Below are positions 12,701 through 22,161 of a stretch of DNA of 64,000 bases, piece after piece (position 1 is the first letter of the stretch; each line of letters starts with the position of its first letter). A program made the translations under genes and the position numbers. A model generated the notes under the pieces. That model was not told the DNA's origin, made no database searches, and saw only the letters and a program-made list of their open reading frames with translations. The stretch comes from Blasia pusilla (taxonomy: Eukaryota; Marchantiophyta; Marchantiopsida; Blasiales), in NCBI GenBank assembly GCA_050084515.1, contig CM114273.1:30690001-30754000 (forward strand), read 5' to 3'.

Positions 12701-13239
12701 TTTTGAGAATGCATTCCATACATAGAGAGGCAGTATAAGCCCTTTGCTTGAGACAACATCAGTAGTCGAAGAATTTAATTTATCGGGTTCAACCCAAGAA
12801 ATGGAGGCTACTATGGACAAACTGTACTCTGAGTTGCAGAATCATTGTCATGGTAGTGACTTGCTTTTAAGAATGGCGTCCAAAATGTTGAGGGAAATAA
12901 ATGGTCGGATTGAAACAGCAAAAGTTGTTGTTAGAAACGGCTTGACACAACATGACACTGAAACCCTTTCGGACATACAATGATGGTTTCCAAAACAATA
13001 ATTCTGTCAAACGAGTGAAGTCGAACATTGAGCGCTGGTCAGAAAAAGCAAAGAGACAGAGTACACAACATGGATTAGGATATAATACAGTCTTGTGTCC
13101 ATCCCAGGATGGAAGCTCAAGTAGGTTACCATCCTTTCCAAAGCCAAGACCAAGAAAGAAGAGATTGGGCCTGCAAGATGAGCTAGACACACAGGCAAGA
13201 TCAGTGCTTTTGAATATGGATGGTGCCACATGCACGTGA
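9747..13239 (+). pseudogene. Mutator-like (MULE) transposase with SWIM zinc finger, decayed
   Basis: Coding blocks joined by plausible GT-AG introns are 9747-10147, 10340-10978, 11080-11278, 11457-11728, 11875-12308 and 12410-12581, with a 3' part to 13239. The DDE transposase core is visible: Asp in SMDSTFGTN near 10948, Asp in VDDANAEQNAL near 11245, and Glu in NAAIEAYHG near 11935. The motif LCLWHVRHDW typical of this family lies near 11485. A SWIM finger (CxC...CxH in HCECPWSLKGNICKH) ends the fifth-block domain at 12308. Lesions: a frame change near 10455, a missing base near 11125 (GIP-VAW context), a stop near 12673 and a frame change near 12980. These make the copy non-functional unless they are assembly errors. 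MULE transposases cut and paste DNA between terminal inverted repeats; I could not define those ends here. Confidence 0.8.
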
Positions 13240-13559
13240 TTTTGTTGTAGTTTTGAGATCGGTGTATATGGAGAATTGGGGCTTTTAGAATTCATGGAAG
13301 GTATTCCAGATTGGCGGATCTTCACATGATCTCCACGGGTAGCGCCACATATATTAACGGCATCGATCAAAGGGTCTTCCGCCGGCCCTAGGCATTTGGA
13401 TTTTTGAGAGAGGGACATCGCGATACATAGGGGCTCAGTTCAGATGAATATTTTCAATCTACGGGTTTATTGGAGATGAAGCGACTATGAATCAAGGGAA
13501 ACAGAAACGAGTGTGAAGAAGTTCTTCTGATCTCCACGATTCAACTTTGATATGTCACC

Positions 13560-14180
13560 ATGGACAAAACTCGTGCAATGAAGAGGACCAGAGGAGTGAT
13601 CCAGCTCCAACAACCTTCCAGACCTGCACAAGGACTTCAGGATGGGGAAAGAGGCCATGAATCAGATGGCGACACTGAAAAACGGGTGAAGGAAGGTGCT
13701 GGAAGTGTTTCTTGCTCTGAAATTTTTGCTACCAGCTTATCATTGTCAGATTTGAACAAAAACTTCAACGATGCATTTGTGAAGATTTTTATGGGGCCTG
13801 TAGGAAAGAAGCCAGCTAAGTCTCACAAGGGATCACTTGTAGAACTGCAGGAGTTATCAGCCAGGTTGAAGGTCATTTCAGATGTTTGCAATATTATGGA
13901 AACGATTGTGCATGGATTTCTATCTATGCGCATTTCTCTCCAGAAGCTCGAAAGGTCCATGTCTGAAAAAACCATCGATGGCTTACCTCAAATCATTGAG
14001 AAGTTTTTGTTGCAAGTACAAGGACTCTTGACAGATGACAATATCCTTCAATTGAGTGTGGCAAATAGAGAGGTGCTCCAATGTTTAGATCAGAACCGTA
14101 GTGCTTGGGAATTTCTACGTGCTCAGCTTTCCTTTGATCTCTGCCCACAAAGCTTACTTAGAAATCCCCCCAACTCATGA
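13560..14180 (+). CDS. Hypothetical protein, 206 aa, unknown family
   Basis: An uninterrupted frame starts at ATG 13560 and ends at TGA 14180. The first 55 residues are charged and probably disordered. From about residue 60 the sequence is predicted helical, with Leu/Ile heptad-like spacing (SLVELQELSARLKVISDVC, then SLQKLERSMSEK). No signal peptide, membrane segment or zinc ligand pattern is seen. I do not recognise the family. It lies 320 bp downstream of the transposase on the same strand and is flanked by the 229-bp tandem array. It could be an accessory gene of the same element, as mudrB is for maize MuDR, but there is no sequence evidence for that function. It has no visible lesion, unlike its two neighbours. 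Confidence 0.55.
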   Translation: MDKTRAMKRTRGVIQLQQPSRPAQGLQDGERGHESDGDTEKRVKEGAGSVSCSEIFATSLSLSDLNKNFNDAFVKIFMGPVGKKPAKSHKGSLVELQELSARLKVISDVCNIMETIVHGFLSMRISLQKLERSMSEKTIDGLPQIIEKFLLQVQGLLTDDNILQLSVANREVLQCLDQNRSAWEFLRAQLSFDLCPQSLLRNPPNS

Positions 14181-14731
14181 ATTTTGTTCCGAAGTAATAT
14201 GTGAGCTCACATTGCAGTAAATGTCTCAAAATTTATTTTTCCTCGTTTTGATTACTTGTCTTACTTGACTTTTGATTTTCTTGGACAAATGATTTCATTG
14301 TATGAGCATTAGGTATCTCAGGGCATATTGGAACATATTTTCATAAAAACATGATCCTTTGAATTCTTTTCGATTTTATCTCAGAACCGATCCCTTCATG
14401 GAGCTATCAGGGTGTTCTATTAATCTATTCTTGGACACTAACACATAAAAAGTAGTCGCAGAGAATATATACACACTCTCATTTCACAGGTAGGGGCAAC
14501 GTGTCCTTTTAGATGATGTTTGGATTCTGTCCTCATTCTTTTTCTTACATAAATTGAGAAGACAGGTTGCAAGAGTAAAATGCTTTCCACTCCATGGGGA
14601 TACATAAATAACTCTCCATTTTCTTGAAAGATACTTGAGATACAGACTTCATTTCCAAAGATAACTCTAGTACACCGGATTAAAAAATCTTGGGGAGTTT
14701 TCCCATAATTTCTCGGCGTCCTCAATTCTGA
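14181..14731. other. Spacer leading into the tandem array
   Basis: AT-rich with no gene. The last about 60 bases (TTCCCATAATTTCTCGGCGTCC region) already match the end of the tandem unit, so the array really begins with a partial unit here. Confidence 0.5.
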
Positions 14732-16075
14732 GATGGAATGCTTATAATATTGTCCACTTATCCATTCCTTTATTTTATATCTTTACATCTGTTTTCTATT
14801 TCTCTGGGTAAAGGAATGGTACAAGGATTTCCAATTTTATAGAGAAATTTTATTATCTTTGAGTGCAATATTTGTGGAAGATGGAATGCTTTCTGTTTAC
14901 CACGATCCTACCGACAATCTTGTGAACTTTCCCATAATTTCCCTGCGTCCTTAATTCTAAGATGGAATGCTTACCATATCATCCACTTATCCCTTCACTT
15001 TATTTTAGAGCTTTGCATTTGTTTTCTATTTCTTCGGGTGAAAGAGTGATACAAGGATTTCTACTTTTGTAGAAAAAAATTTATTTTCTTTCAGTGTAAT
15101 GTTTGTGGAAGATGGAATGCTTTCTGTTTACCACCATCCTACCGACAGTCTTATAAACTTTCCCATAATTTCTTGGCGTCCTTATTTATAAGATGGAATG
15201 CTTACCATATCATCCACTTATCCCTTCACTTTCTTCTATAGCTTTACATCTGTTTTCTATTTCTTCGGGTGAAAGAATGGTACAAGGATTCTACTTTTGT
15301 AGAGAAAAAATTATTTTCTTTCCGTGTAATGTTTGTGGAAGATGGAATGCTTTCTGTTTACCACCATCCTACCGACAGTCTTGTGAACTTTCCCATAATT
15401 TCCAGCGTCCTTAATTCTAAGATGGAATGCTTACCATATCATCCACTTATCCCTTCACTTTATTTTAGAGCTTTGCATTTGTTTTCTATTTTTTGGTGAA
15501 AGAATGGTACAAGGATTTCTACTTTTGTAGAGAAAAATTATTTTCTTTCCGTGTAATGTTTGTGGAAGATGGAATGATTTCATTTACCACCATCCTACCG
15601 ACAGTCTTGTGAACTTTTCCATAATTTCGGCGTCCTTAATTCTAAGATGGAATGCTTACCATATCATCCATTTATCCCTTCACTTTATTTTAGAGCTTTG
15701 CATTTGTTTTCTATTTCTTGGTGAAAGAATGGTACAAGGATTTCTACTTTTGTAGAGAAAAAATTATTTTCTTTCCTTGTAATGTTTGTGGAAGATGGAA
15801 TGATTTACATTTTACCACCATCCTACCGGATAGTCTTGTGAACTTTCCCATAATTTCGGCGTCCTTAATTCTAAGATGGAATGCTTACCATATCATCTAC
15901 TTATCCCTTCACTTTATTTTAGAGCTTTGCATTTGTTTTCTATTTCTTCGGGTGAAAGAATGGTACAAGGATTTCTACTTTTGTAGAGAAAAAATTATTT
16001 TCTTTCCGTGTAATGTTTGTGGAAGATGGAATGCTTTCTGTTTACCACGATCCTACCGATAGTCTTGTGAATTTT
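14732..16075 (+). repeat. Tandem array, six units of about 229 bp
   Basis: Units begin with AGATGGAATGCTTA at about 14732, 14961, 15192, 15421, 15646 and 15876, giving periods of 225-231 bp. Each unit contains GTGAAAGAATGGTACAAGG, then GTAATGTTTGTGGAAGATGG and ATGCTTTCTGTTTACC, and ends TTCCCATAATTTC..GGCGTCC. The outer units are the most diverged and the inner ones near-identical, as expected for unequal exchange. Each unit carries two GATGGAATG-CTT words, half-matches of the palindromic motif seen elsewhere in the first 17 kb. Short open frames across units are shared by repetition and show no sign of selection. Confidence 0.9.
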
Positions 16076-17215
16076 CATATTATCCATTTTGGTGACCAAT
16101 TTTTGCTAATCTGCACCCTTTCCTGCTCCTTGTCGCTTTGTTTCATAATCAACACTATTGTACAAAAAAGAGTTCTACTATCCAGAAAATTCCCAATCGA
16201 TTCTCTTTTAGTAAATTATATTTTTCATGATTGTCTTAACGGACACAAAGAAGGTATTCCAGCCATGTCGAGGTTCTCAAATGCAATATCCACTCAGTTT
16301 AGGGAACTACACGGATGACACCTTAACAATAATAAGCATTTGGTGTTCACATGATCCGTGGTATAATTCATAAGACACCTACTTACTGTCGATGAGTGCG
16401 ACAAAAAGTGGATGGATGATTTTTTCTACACAAAAAAAATGCCATTGAATCCCCTTCAGTTACCTTCAATCCCCTCAGACCCAATAGACGCCAACGTGGG
16501 AGATGGGAAACATCCTGGTGGCAACTGACAGGGCAACGGATATCAAGAAAATCCACACTCCACCCTGCAAACCAGATAACCTTTTTGTGACATGCGAATA
16601 AAAGGGGCAGAGGAGCGAATCAGAAAGCCTTCTAGAGCCATAACTTTCCAAATCGGCCATCTCTGAATGACATGGTCACATGCAACACCAGAACCCATCT
16701 AATACACCTTCACGATATATTATGAACTTATCAATGGAAATAAAGAGATTTCAAGCAGAAGGTAACTACAGAGACCAACTGACCCACCAAATACATAATG
16801 AAGCACCAAAGGCTGAATCACAATGCATGACTTAACAACATGCGCCACCGAATACACTTATATAGGTAAAGTGACAATGAAAAGTGACTCCCCGTCTATT
16901 TAAGAAAGAACCACAATCAATTGGACACTAGTGTGATCTGGCCCAATTGTAAGAAACGTAAGGCATTCCGGCAATGCAACTCTACGAATTAAAAAAACAA
17001 GCATAGAACTCTGAGGCAGACCTCCGCTAATTCTCTGCCAGTGTCATCTTATAACCCTACAGAACAAACGAGAAAATCGATAGGCAATTCACCCATACAA
17101 CCGGCCCTTCATACGCTTTGGAGATAAATGTGTTCATAAACACGTTCATCTCAAAGGTTCGGAGAAAAATGAAACTAATACGTTATGAACCGAAAGCACT
17201 GCCGAGGGCAAATTT
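16076..17215. other. Intergenic, nothing recognised
   Basis: AT-rich sequence without gene or clear repeat, apart from single motif copies AGAAGGTATTCC at 16249-16260 and GTAAGGCATTCC at 16958-16969. Confidence 0.5.
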
Positions 17216-17476
17216 GTGCGACGGAGGGCAAATCTCTCCAACGGAGAGCAAATTTCTGCAACAAAGGGAAAAATCATGCAACGAAGGGCGAAATTGTGGA
17301 ACGGAGGGGAAATCTCTGCAAACGGAGGGGAAATCTCTCCAAATGGAAGGGAAATCTCTGCGATCCTAGCAAAAATATCTGCAAACGGAGAGAAAATCTC
17401 TGCAAACAGAGGGGAAATCTCTGCAAACGGAGGGGAAATCTCTGCAAACGGAGGGTAAATCTCTGCAAATGGAGAT
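17216..17476 (+). repeat. Minisatellite 1, about 21-24-bp unit
   Basis: About twelve tandem copies of a unit close to ACGGAGGGGAAATCTCTGCA. Left copies are diverged (CAAATTTCTGCAAC forms) and right copies near-identical. Open frames on both strands are by-products of the repeat. Confidence 0.9.
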
Positions 17477-17519
17477 CAGCAGTTTGAAAATCTGCACGGA
17501 AAAAATCAGCAGTTGTAGC

Positions 17520-17655
17520 TCCGTCCTCAAATGTCACAACTCCGCAGCTGTAGCTCCGTCCTCCGCAGCTGCACCGTCCTCCGCAGCTGCTCCGTCCTCC
17601 GCAGCTGCTCCGTCCTCCGCAGCTGCACCGTCCTCCGCACTGCATTGTCCTCCGC
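17520..17655 (+). repeat. Minisatellite 2, 18-bp unit
   Basis: About seven copies of CCGTCCTCCGCAGCTGCT, the first and last degenerate. It abuts minisatellite 1 with about 40 bp between. The unit contains the palindrome CAGCTG. Confidence 0.9.
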
Positions 17656-18299
17656 TTTATAAGCTTGATTTTGAGATTTGAATTTCAAAACGAACATGTA
17701 TCATCCACACCCTACCATCCACATTGCTCTCGGATATCTGTGAGCGTCCCTGACCATCCGAGAGAGAGTCACCGTTGCCGCCGGGAAAACGGAACCGATG
17801 GGGGGAAGGGGTTTGGGACACCCGTCACTCGAACCCGCAACAAAGGGGACACGATGGGAGCAAATAAGTGCTCTGAATTCTCTGACTATTGTGAGCGGTT
17901 CCAAACCCCTTCACCCAGGATGAATGGATTTAATATAGTAAATTTAAGGAGCCGCGCGCTACAGTATCGGCAATGCGAAGAGAAATCCCGACTGTCCAAA
18001 TATTTCGATTGCGTCAGATGTAGATGATCGTCGTTCTTCGGCTATAGTAGGAAGTCTTAGATGCGATTCCTGAAGGTGCCGTTGAGACGATGCGCAAAGA
18101 AAGGAGAAAGTGACTGACAGGTATGGATGTGGGTGGAGTCATAATATGCCAACATGTGAACACGCTTGGCTTCTCACGCATCCACTGTAGATACGTTTCT
18201 GGGTTGAGCTCGTGGTCTAGAGAAGAATTCGAAATGTGAGCGGCGAAGATGTTTCCAAGGTTCGAGGTCCATTCATCATTACGCTTATCAAGAGTGATG
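17656..18299. other. Upstream region of the ankyrin-PGG gene
   Basis: No gene is recognised. A minus-strand copy of the dispersed short repeat lies at 17870-17898. The last part approaches the 5' flank shared with the broken paralogue. Confidence 0.5.
17870..17898 (-). repeat. Dispersed short repeat, copy 3
   Basis: The reverse complement reads CCGCTCACAATAGTCAGAG followed by AATTCAGAGC. This is the same core as the copies near 2.35 and 2.48 kb, in opposite orientation and 15 kb away. Confidence 0.8.
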
Positions 18300-18456
18300 T
18301 TACCGAGGGCTTTGATCTGGACAGGGGTTTGGATCACAGGACTAAGAAAAATCGATCACGAGCCGAAATCGCAGGAGTTGTATCGTTTGTCTGTCAGCTT
18401 CGATAGGCCTAGTTCGAGATCTGGAAACCTGCAGGCATAGCAGATGACCGTTAGTA
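18300..18456 (+). promoter_or_regulatory. 5' flank shared with the broken ankyrin-PGG paralogue
   Basis: This stretch aligns with the reverse complement of about 30000-30180. Shared words include TTTGGATCAC, CGAAATCGCAGGAGT, GTCTGTCAG and GAGATCTGGA. It was therefore copied together with the gene and probably contains promoter or 5' UTR sequence. No TATA box was assigned. Confidence 0.5.
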
Positions 18457-21400
18457 ATGTGGCTCTCGATCGTCTGGCAAACTCCCTCCAGGATTCTGAT
18501 TAGGGAAGCGGAGGATCGATGGCGGAGTGCAAGCCACAGTTCTGTCGCTCATCCAAAGCCACGGGCGACTCCTGAAATTAGAATTGTTCCTCCATGGAAG
18601 CGTGAGCTTCCATGGAGCCCTATGAGCCCTATTATCAAGAATGCTACAGACGATGGGGCAGTAATGAGACCTCGGCGTCTGGGAATTCGAGATGGCAATA
18701 CGCTGGCCTTGAGGAGGCCATTGCGAAGGTCGAGATCAAGCGGGCAGTCTGGTGAGGAGATTATTCTTGAGACTATCTTTCCCACGTCAGGTGATCCCAA
18801 ATCCTTGTTATTTTCGTTTGATGTTCTCCTGCAAAGTGGGCCTCTGAAAGAATTCGAATTCCGGGACTTGCTGCATTTGGCTGCCTCTACGGGCACTTCC
18901 GTCGCCATAGAGTTGCTACTAAGACGCATAAGTCAAGGGTCTGCTGGCCTCGCAAGCGTGAACGTTCGCAGCGAATCATCGCGAAGGTGGACAGCTTTAC
19001 ACTACGCAGCTGCAAATAACCACAAAATAGTTTTGCAACTGCTGCTAAATGTGCGAGGAATTGACGTGGATGCATTGGATGACGACGGCAATACAGCTTT
19101 GCTAATTGCTTCGAGAAAGGGCCACAGAGATGCTGTGAAAATTCTTTTGCAACATAGTGAGGCTATCCTTTTCTGGAACAATGAGGGCCTAAATTGCCTT
19201 ACTATGGCTGCATCTAGGGGGCACGCTGATGTCGTGAGAATAATTCTGGACTCCGAAAGCTCAGATCAGACTCTCCTCATAAATGCGAGGACATCGCAGG
19301 ATTGGGCACCTTTGCATCATGCTACTGCGAATTCCCACAAAGAGGTGGTAAAGGTGCTTCTACAGCAACCCCGCATTAAGGTAAATGCTCTAGCTGAAGA
19401 CGGGAGAACAGCACTCGTGCTTGCTTGTGAGAAAGGCAATGGGAGCATTGTGGAGATGCTTCTGGAACGCGGGGCGAACCCACACCTCGTCGACTCTGTC
19501 ATGAGGAACTGCCTACATGTGGCCGCCTTGCAAGGTTATGATAAATTGGTCATGATACTCCTGGAATATGCAGCTAGACGTCTCAAAATGTACCCTTTGT
19601 ATGCTGATTCTCAAGATGCAGCTGGTTACACAGCTTTGATGCTTGCTTCTCAAGGTGGTCATTTACGCGCAGTGAGGATTCTTTTGCTGTATAAAGCGAA
19701 CGCGCTCATCGTGAATGGAAAGGGGAGGAACTGCCTACACATAGCTGCGCATGGTGGTCACCACGAAGTCATTCAAGCGATCCTTGTTTCGAGTGAGATA
19801 GATGTCAACGTCGCTTGTGAGGATGGAACGGGCGACACGGCATTGATCATTGCCTCTGAATTGGGAAAGGAGAAGGCAGTGGAGACACTTTTGCGTCATG
19901 GGGCAGACACGCTCATCTACAACTACGACGAGTACAGTTGCGTTCATGCGGCTGCAAATGCAGGTAATTGTGCCATCGTCAAGGCCCTGGTCAGCTACGA
20001 CGACCTGGTCCAGGATACCTACTCTGCGGTCGCGGAGAATCGGAAGGATGATGCAATCTCTATTGGCTCGAATTGGGCTTCGCTCGTCCGCTCGACGTCC
20101 GAGGGAAGAACCCTGAGTGATCACGAGGCCAATATGTCGTTGGCCCTCAGGTGCAGTCTCCGCTTGATGGAACAACAGACCTCGCGTAGCGCGAATACTG
20201 CTCTGCACTTGGCCGCACAAGGTAATCATGTGTCTCTCACATTACAACTGCTGAAGGCTTACTTGTCTCTAATATTGACGATGCACGGATTCACGCGCCA
20301 TCCCCTCGACCATGCTCTGGTGCCTGAGTTTTTCCATCTTGTCAGCCGGAGAATTCACAGTAAGAGGCATAATAATGGCGAAGAGCTTGTCCAGACGCGC
20401 AAAGCTCTGGTGGAGTACTGGAGATCAGTCGAATCCTCCGATGGCTCGAGAGATTGGAAGAGCCACATCAGGAATGAGTTGGATATCAGCCCTGGTGACG
20501 AGGAGCACTTCGTGACGACATTCGTGGATGTATATGTGAAATTAGTCGAGTATTCAAATGTCGAAGATGACCGTGGCCGCACATTTCTACACTACATTGC
20601 CGATCAGGAGACCACATCATGCGCGGGAGTAGATTGCGAGATACGGCGTCTCCTTGAAGTTGTGACCTTAGATGTGAACGCTCCCGATTCACAAGGAAAC
20701 ACGCCTTTGCATTTGGCTATGCAGCGAGGGAACCGCTGCTTTTTCCGCCACTGTCTGATTGACGGAAGGGATTTCGACCTACTCAGGCAGAATGAAGCAA
20801 ACCATTCCGTTTTGGAGCTTGCAATTCTCAATTCCGAACGAAGTATGGATCTAAAGTCCAAGTTCCATCATGGCGACGTCGACCTCGACAACGCTCATCC
20901 TCTCAGCACCGAGCACCATCATAACTCGAAGTCCTTTCAAGAGCTGGAAACTGCTCTAATCCACCGGTTTACTCGAGTTCTGAAAAATGGCTCAACTTCA
21001 TCTGGTGCAAGGTATGTCGACGACGGGGCACATGTCCACACTGACAAGACTGCGTCGGAATCGTTGTTTCGCATCCTGCAGTCTTTCAAAGGCCGCCTCC
21101 AAGAACTAAGTCAGCGCGAAACCGGGAAAGAAGAGTCTTCGAATTCGGAGCGCAAAGTCCCAGAGCCCTCACTCAAAATGTTTACCAGGTACGGTCATTA
21201 CGGTGGGATCACACTGCTGCATTACGTTGCGTTCAACGGAATGGAGGAGAATCTGAACGCCCTTCTGGAGTGCCCAAAGCACCAACTTCTGCTCAACATG
21301 CAAAGTGATCACGATAAGTCGACAGCTTTACATTATGCCGTCATGAAAGGGCACTGCGGCGTCGTGAAAGCTTTGGTTGGCAGTAGGTTGGCGTTGAGAG

Positions 21401-22161
21401 TGAATATAGAGGATCAATGCCGTCAGACGCCTTACGAAATCGTCTCGGAGCACCTCAGATCCGAAAATCCTGGCAAATACGTTTCTCGTATGAGTCCTAT
21501 GAAGGATGTAGAAGCAGCTCTGATGGAACATCCCGATATCAAAACATTCATCGACAAGCAGTACAAAGATAGGCAAATTCATGTTGACGCCGGAAACACG
21601 GCTTTGGTCGGCGCTGCGCTCATCGCCAGTGTCACATTCGGCGGATGGCTTCAACCTCCTCTCGGTTACCAAGATTACCACAATGTCCTCGCCGACGACG
21701 GACAACCTGAGCAGTTCGCAGCAGTGCAGCGGTACCCGAGCGTCCTGGTCTACTGGATCTTCAACAGTCTGTCCTTCTTCTTCGCCGTAGCCACCGTCGT
21801 TTGTGGGGCGAGAGCCGTCTTGCCAGCGCGCGAAGGAGACTTCATCGCGAAGGAGGTGAGGGGCATCCGGAGATGGCTTGTGCGAACATCCTTCCTCCTC
21901 ATGATTTCCATCATTTGCGTTCTCATCGCCTTCAGCGCGGCGGGTTTCGCTGGCCTGCCACCCATTTTCAAGTACCAGACGGTCATGGTCGGCACAATCG
22001 TAGTGGGTGGCTTCGTTTGCGCGGTGGTTCTCATTTTCTACGTCATCCACTTCTCCAGAATCATGGAACAGGGCCTCATCCGATGGGAGGAGCTCTTCCG
22101 GCTCCACGAAGAGGAGCCCATTAAAACTTGCTTTCGTCTGGCCTCCGGGAAGCTCAAGTAG
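18457..22161 (+). CDS. Ankyrin-repeat protein with C-terminal PGG membrane domain
   Basis: A single uninterrupted frame of 1,234 codons. Ankyrin repeats run from about residue 138 to 530 (roughly eleven, e.g. GNTALLIASRKGH, GRTALVLACEKGN, GYTALMLASQGGH). Further repeats lie near 579, 707, 747, 917 and 955, separated by acidic linkers. Residues about 1044-1210 form a PGG domain: GNTALVGAALIASVTFGGW followed by three or four hydrophobic segments near 1098-1122, 1145-1168 and 1177-1200. Plant proteins of this class (ACD6/ITN1-like) sit in membranes and act in defence or stress signalling; that role here is inference from the family. The start is uncertain: in-frame Met codons near residues 58 and 70 are alternatives, and the paralogue at 29983 starts in a different relative frame, so the first 100 residues may not be homologous. 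The gene is single-exon as read, and converges with its broken copy. Confidence 0.85.
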   Translation: MWLSIVWQTPSRILIREAEDRWRSASHSSVAHPKPRATPEIRIVPPWKRELPWSPMSPIIKNATDDGAVMRPRRLGIRDGNTLALRRPLRRSRSSGQSGEEIILETIFPTSGDPKSLLFSFDVLLQSGPLKEFEFRDLLHLAASTGTSVAIELLLRRISQGSAGLASVNVRSESSRRWTALHYAAANNHKIVLQLLLNVRGIDVDALDDDGNTALLIASRKGHRDAVKILLQHSEAILFWNNEGLNCLTMAASRGHADVVRIILDSESSDQTLLINARTSQDWAPLHHATANSHKEVVKVLLQQPRIKVNALAEDGRTALVLACEKGNGSIVEMLLERGANPHLVDSVMRNCLHVAALQGYDKLVMILLEYAARRLKMYPLYADSQDAAGYTALMLASQGGHLRAVRILLLYKANALIVNGKGRNCLHIAAHGGHHEVIQAILVSSEIDVNVACEDGTGDTALIIASELGKEKAVETLLRHGADTLIYNYDEYSCVHAAANAGNCAIVKALVSYDDLVQDTYSAVAENRKDDAISIGSNWASLVRSTSEGRTLSDHEANMSLALRCSLRLMEQQTSRSANTALHLAAQGNHVSLTLQLLKAYLSLILTMHGFTRHPLDHALVPEFFHLVSRRIHSKRHNNGEELVQTRKALVEYWRSVESSDGSRDWKSHIRNELDISPGDEEHFVTTFVDVYVKLVEYSNVEDDRGRTFLHYIADQETTSCAGVDCEIRRLLEVVTLDVNAPDSQGNTPLHLAMQRGNRCFFRHCLIDGRDFDLLRQNEANHSVLELAILNSERSMDLKSKFHHGDVDLDNAHPLSTEHHHNSKSFQELETALIHRFTRVLKNGSTSSGARYVDDGAHVHTDKTASESLFRILQSFKGRLQELSQRETGKEESSNSERKVPEPSLKMFTRYGHYGGITLLHYVAFNGMEENLNALLECPKHQLLLNMQSDHDKSTALHYAVMKGHCGVVKALVGSRLALRVNIEDQCRQTPYEIVSEHLRSENPGKYVSRMSPMKDVEAALMEHPDIKTFIDKQYKDRQIHVDAGNTALVGAALIASVTFGGWLQPPLGYQDYHNVLADDGQPEQFAAVQRYPSVLVYWIFNSLSFFFAVATVVCGARAVLPAREGDFIAKEVRGIRRWLVRTSFLLMISIICVLIAFSAAGFAGLPPIFKYQTVMVGTIVVGGFVCAVVLIFYVIHFSRIMEQGLIRWEELFRLHEEEPIKTCFRLASGKLK

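Noticed and set aside
14732-16075. CRISPR array
   Set aside because: Units are 229 bp with no short repeat/unique spacer structure, and the genome is eukaryotic.
15193-16318. Overlapping small frames with a repeated WYKDFYFCREKI-like peptide
   Set aside because: They arise from the 229-bp tandem array, shift frame between units and lack any domain.
17274-17645. Gly/Cys/Arg-rich 123-codon minus-strand frame
   Set aside because: It is simply translation of the two minisatellites.
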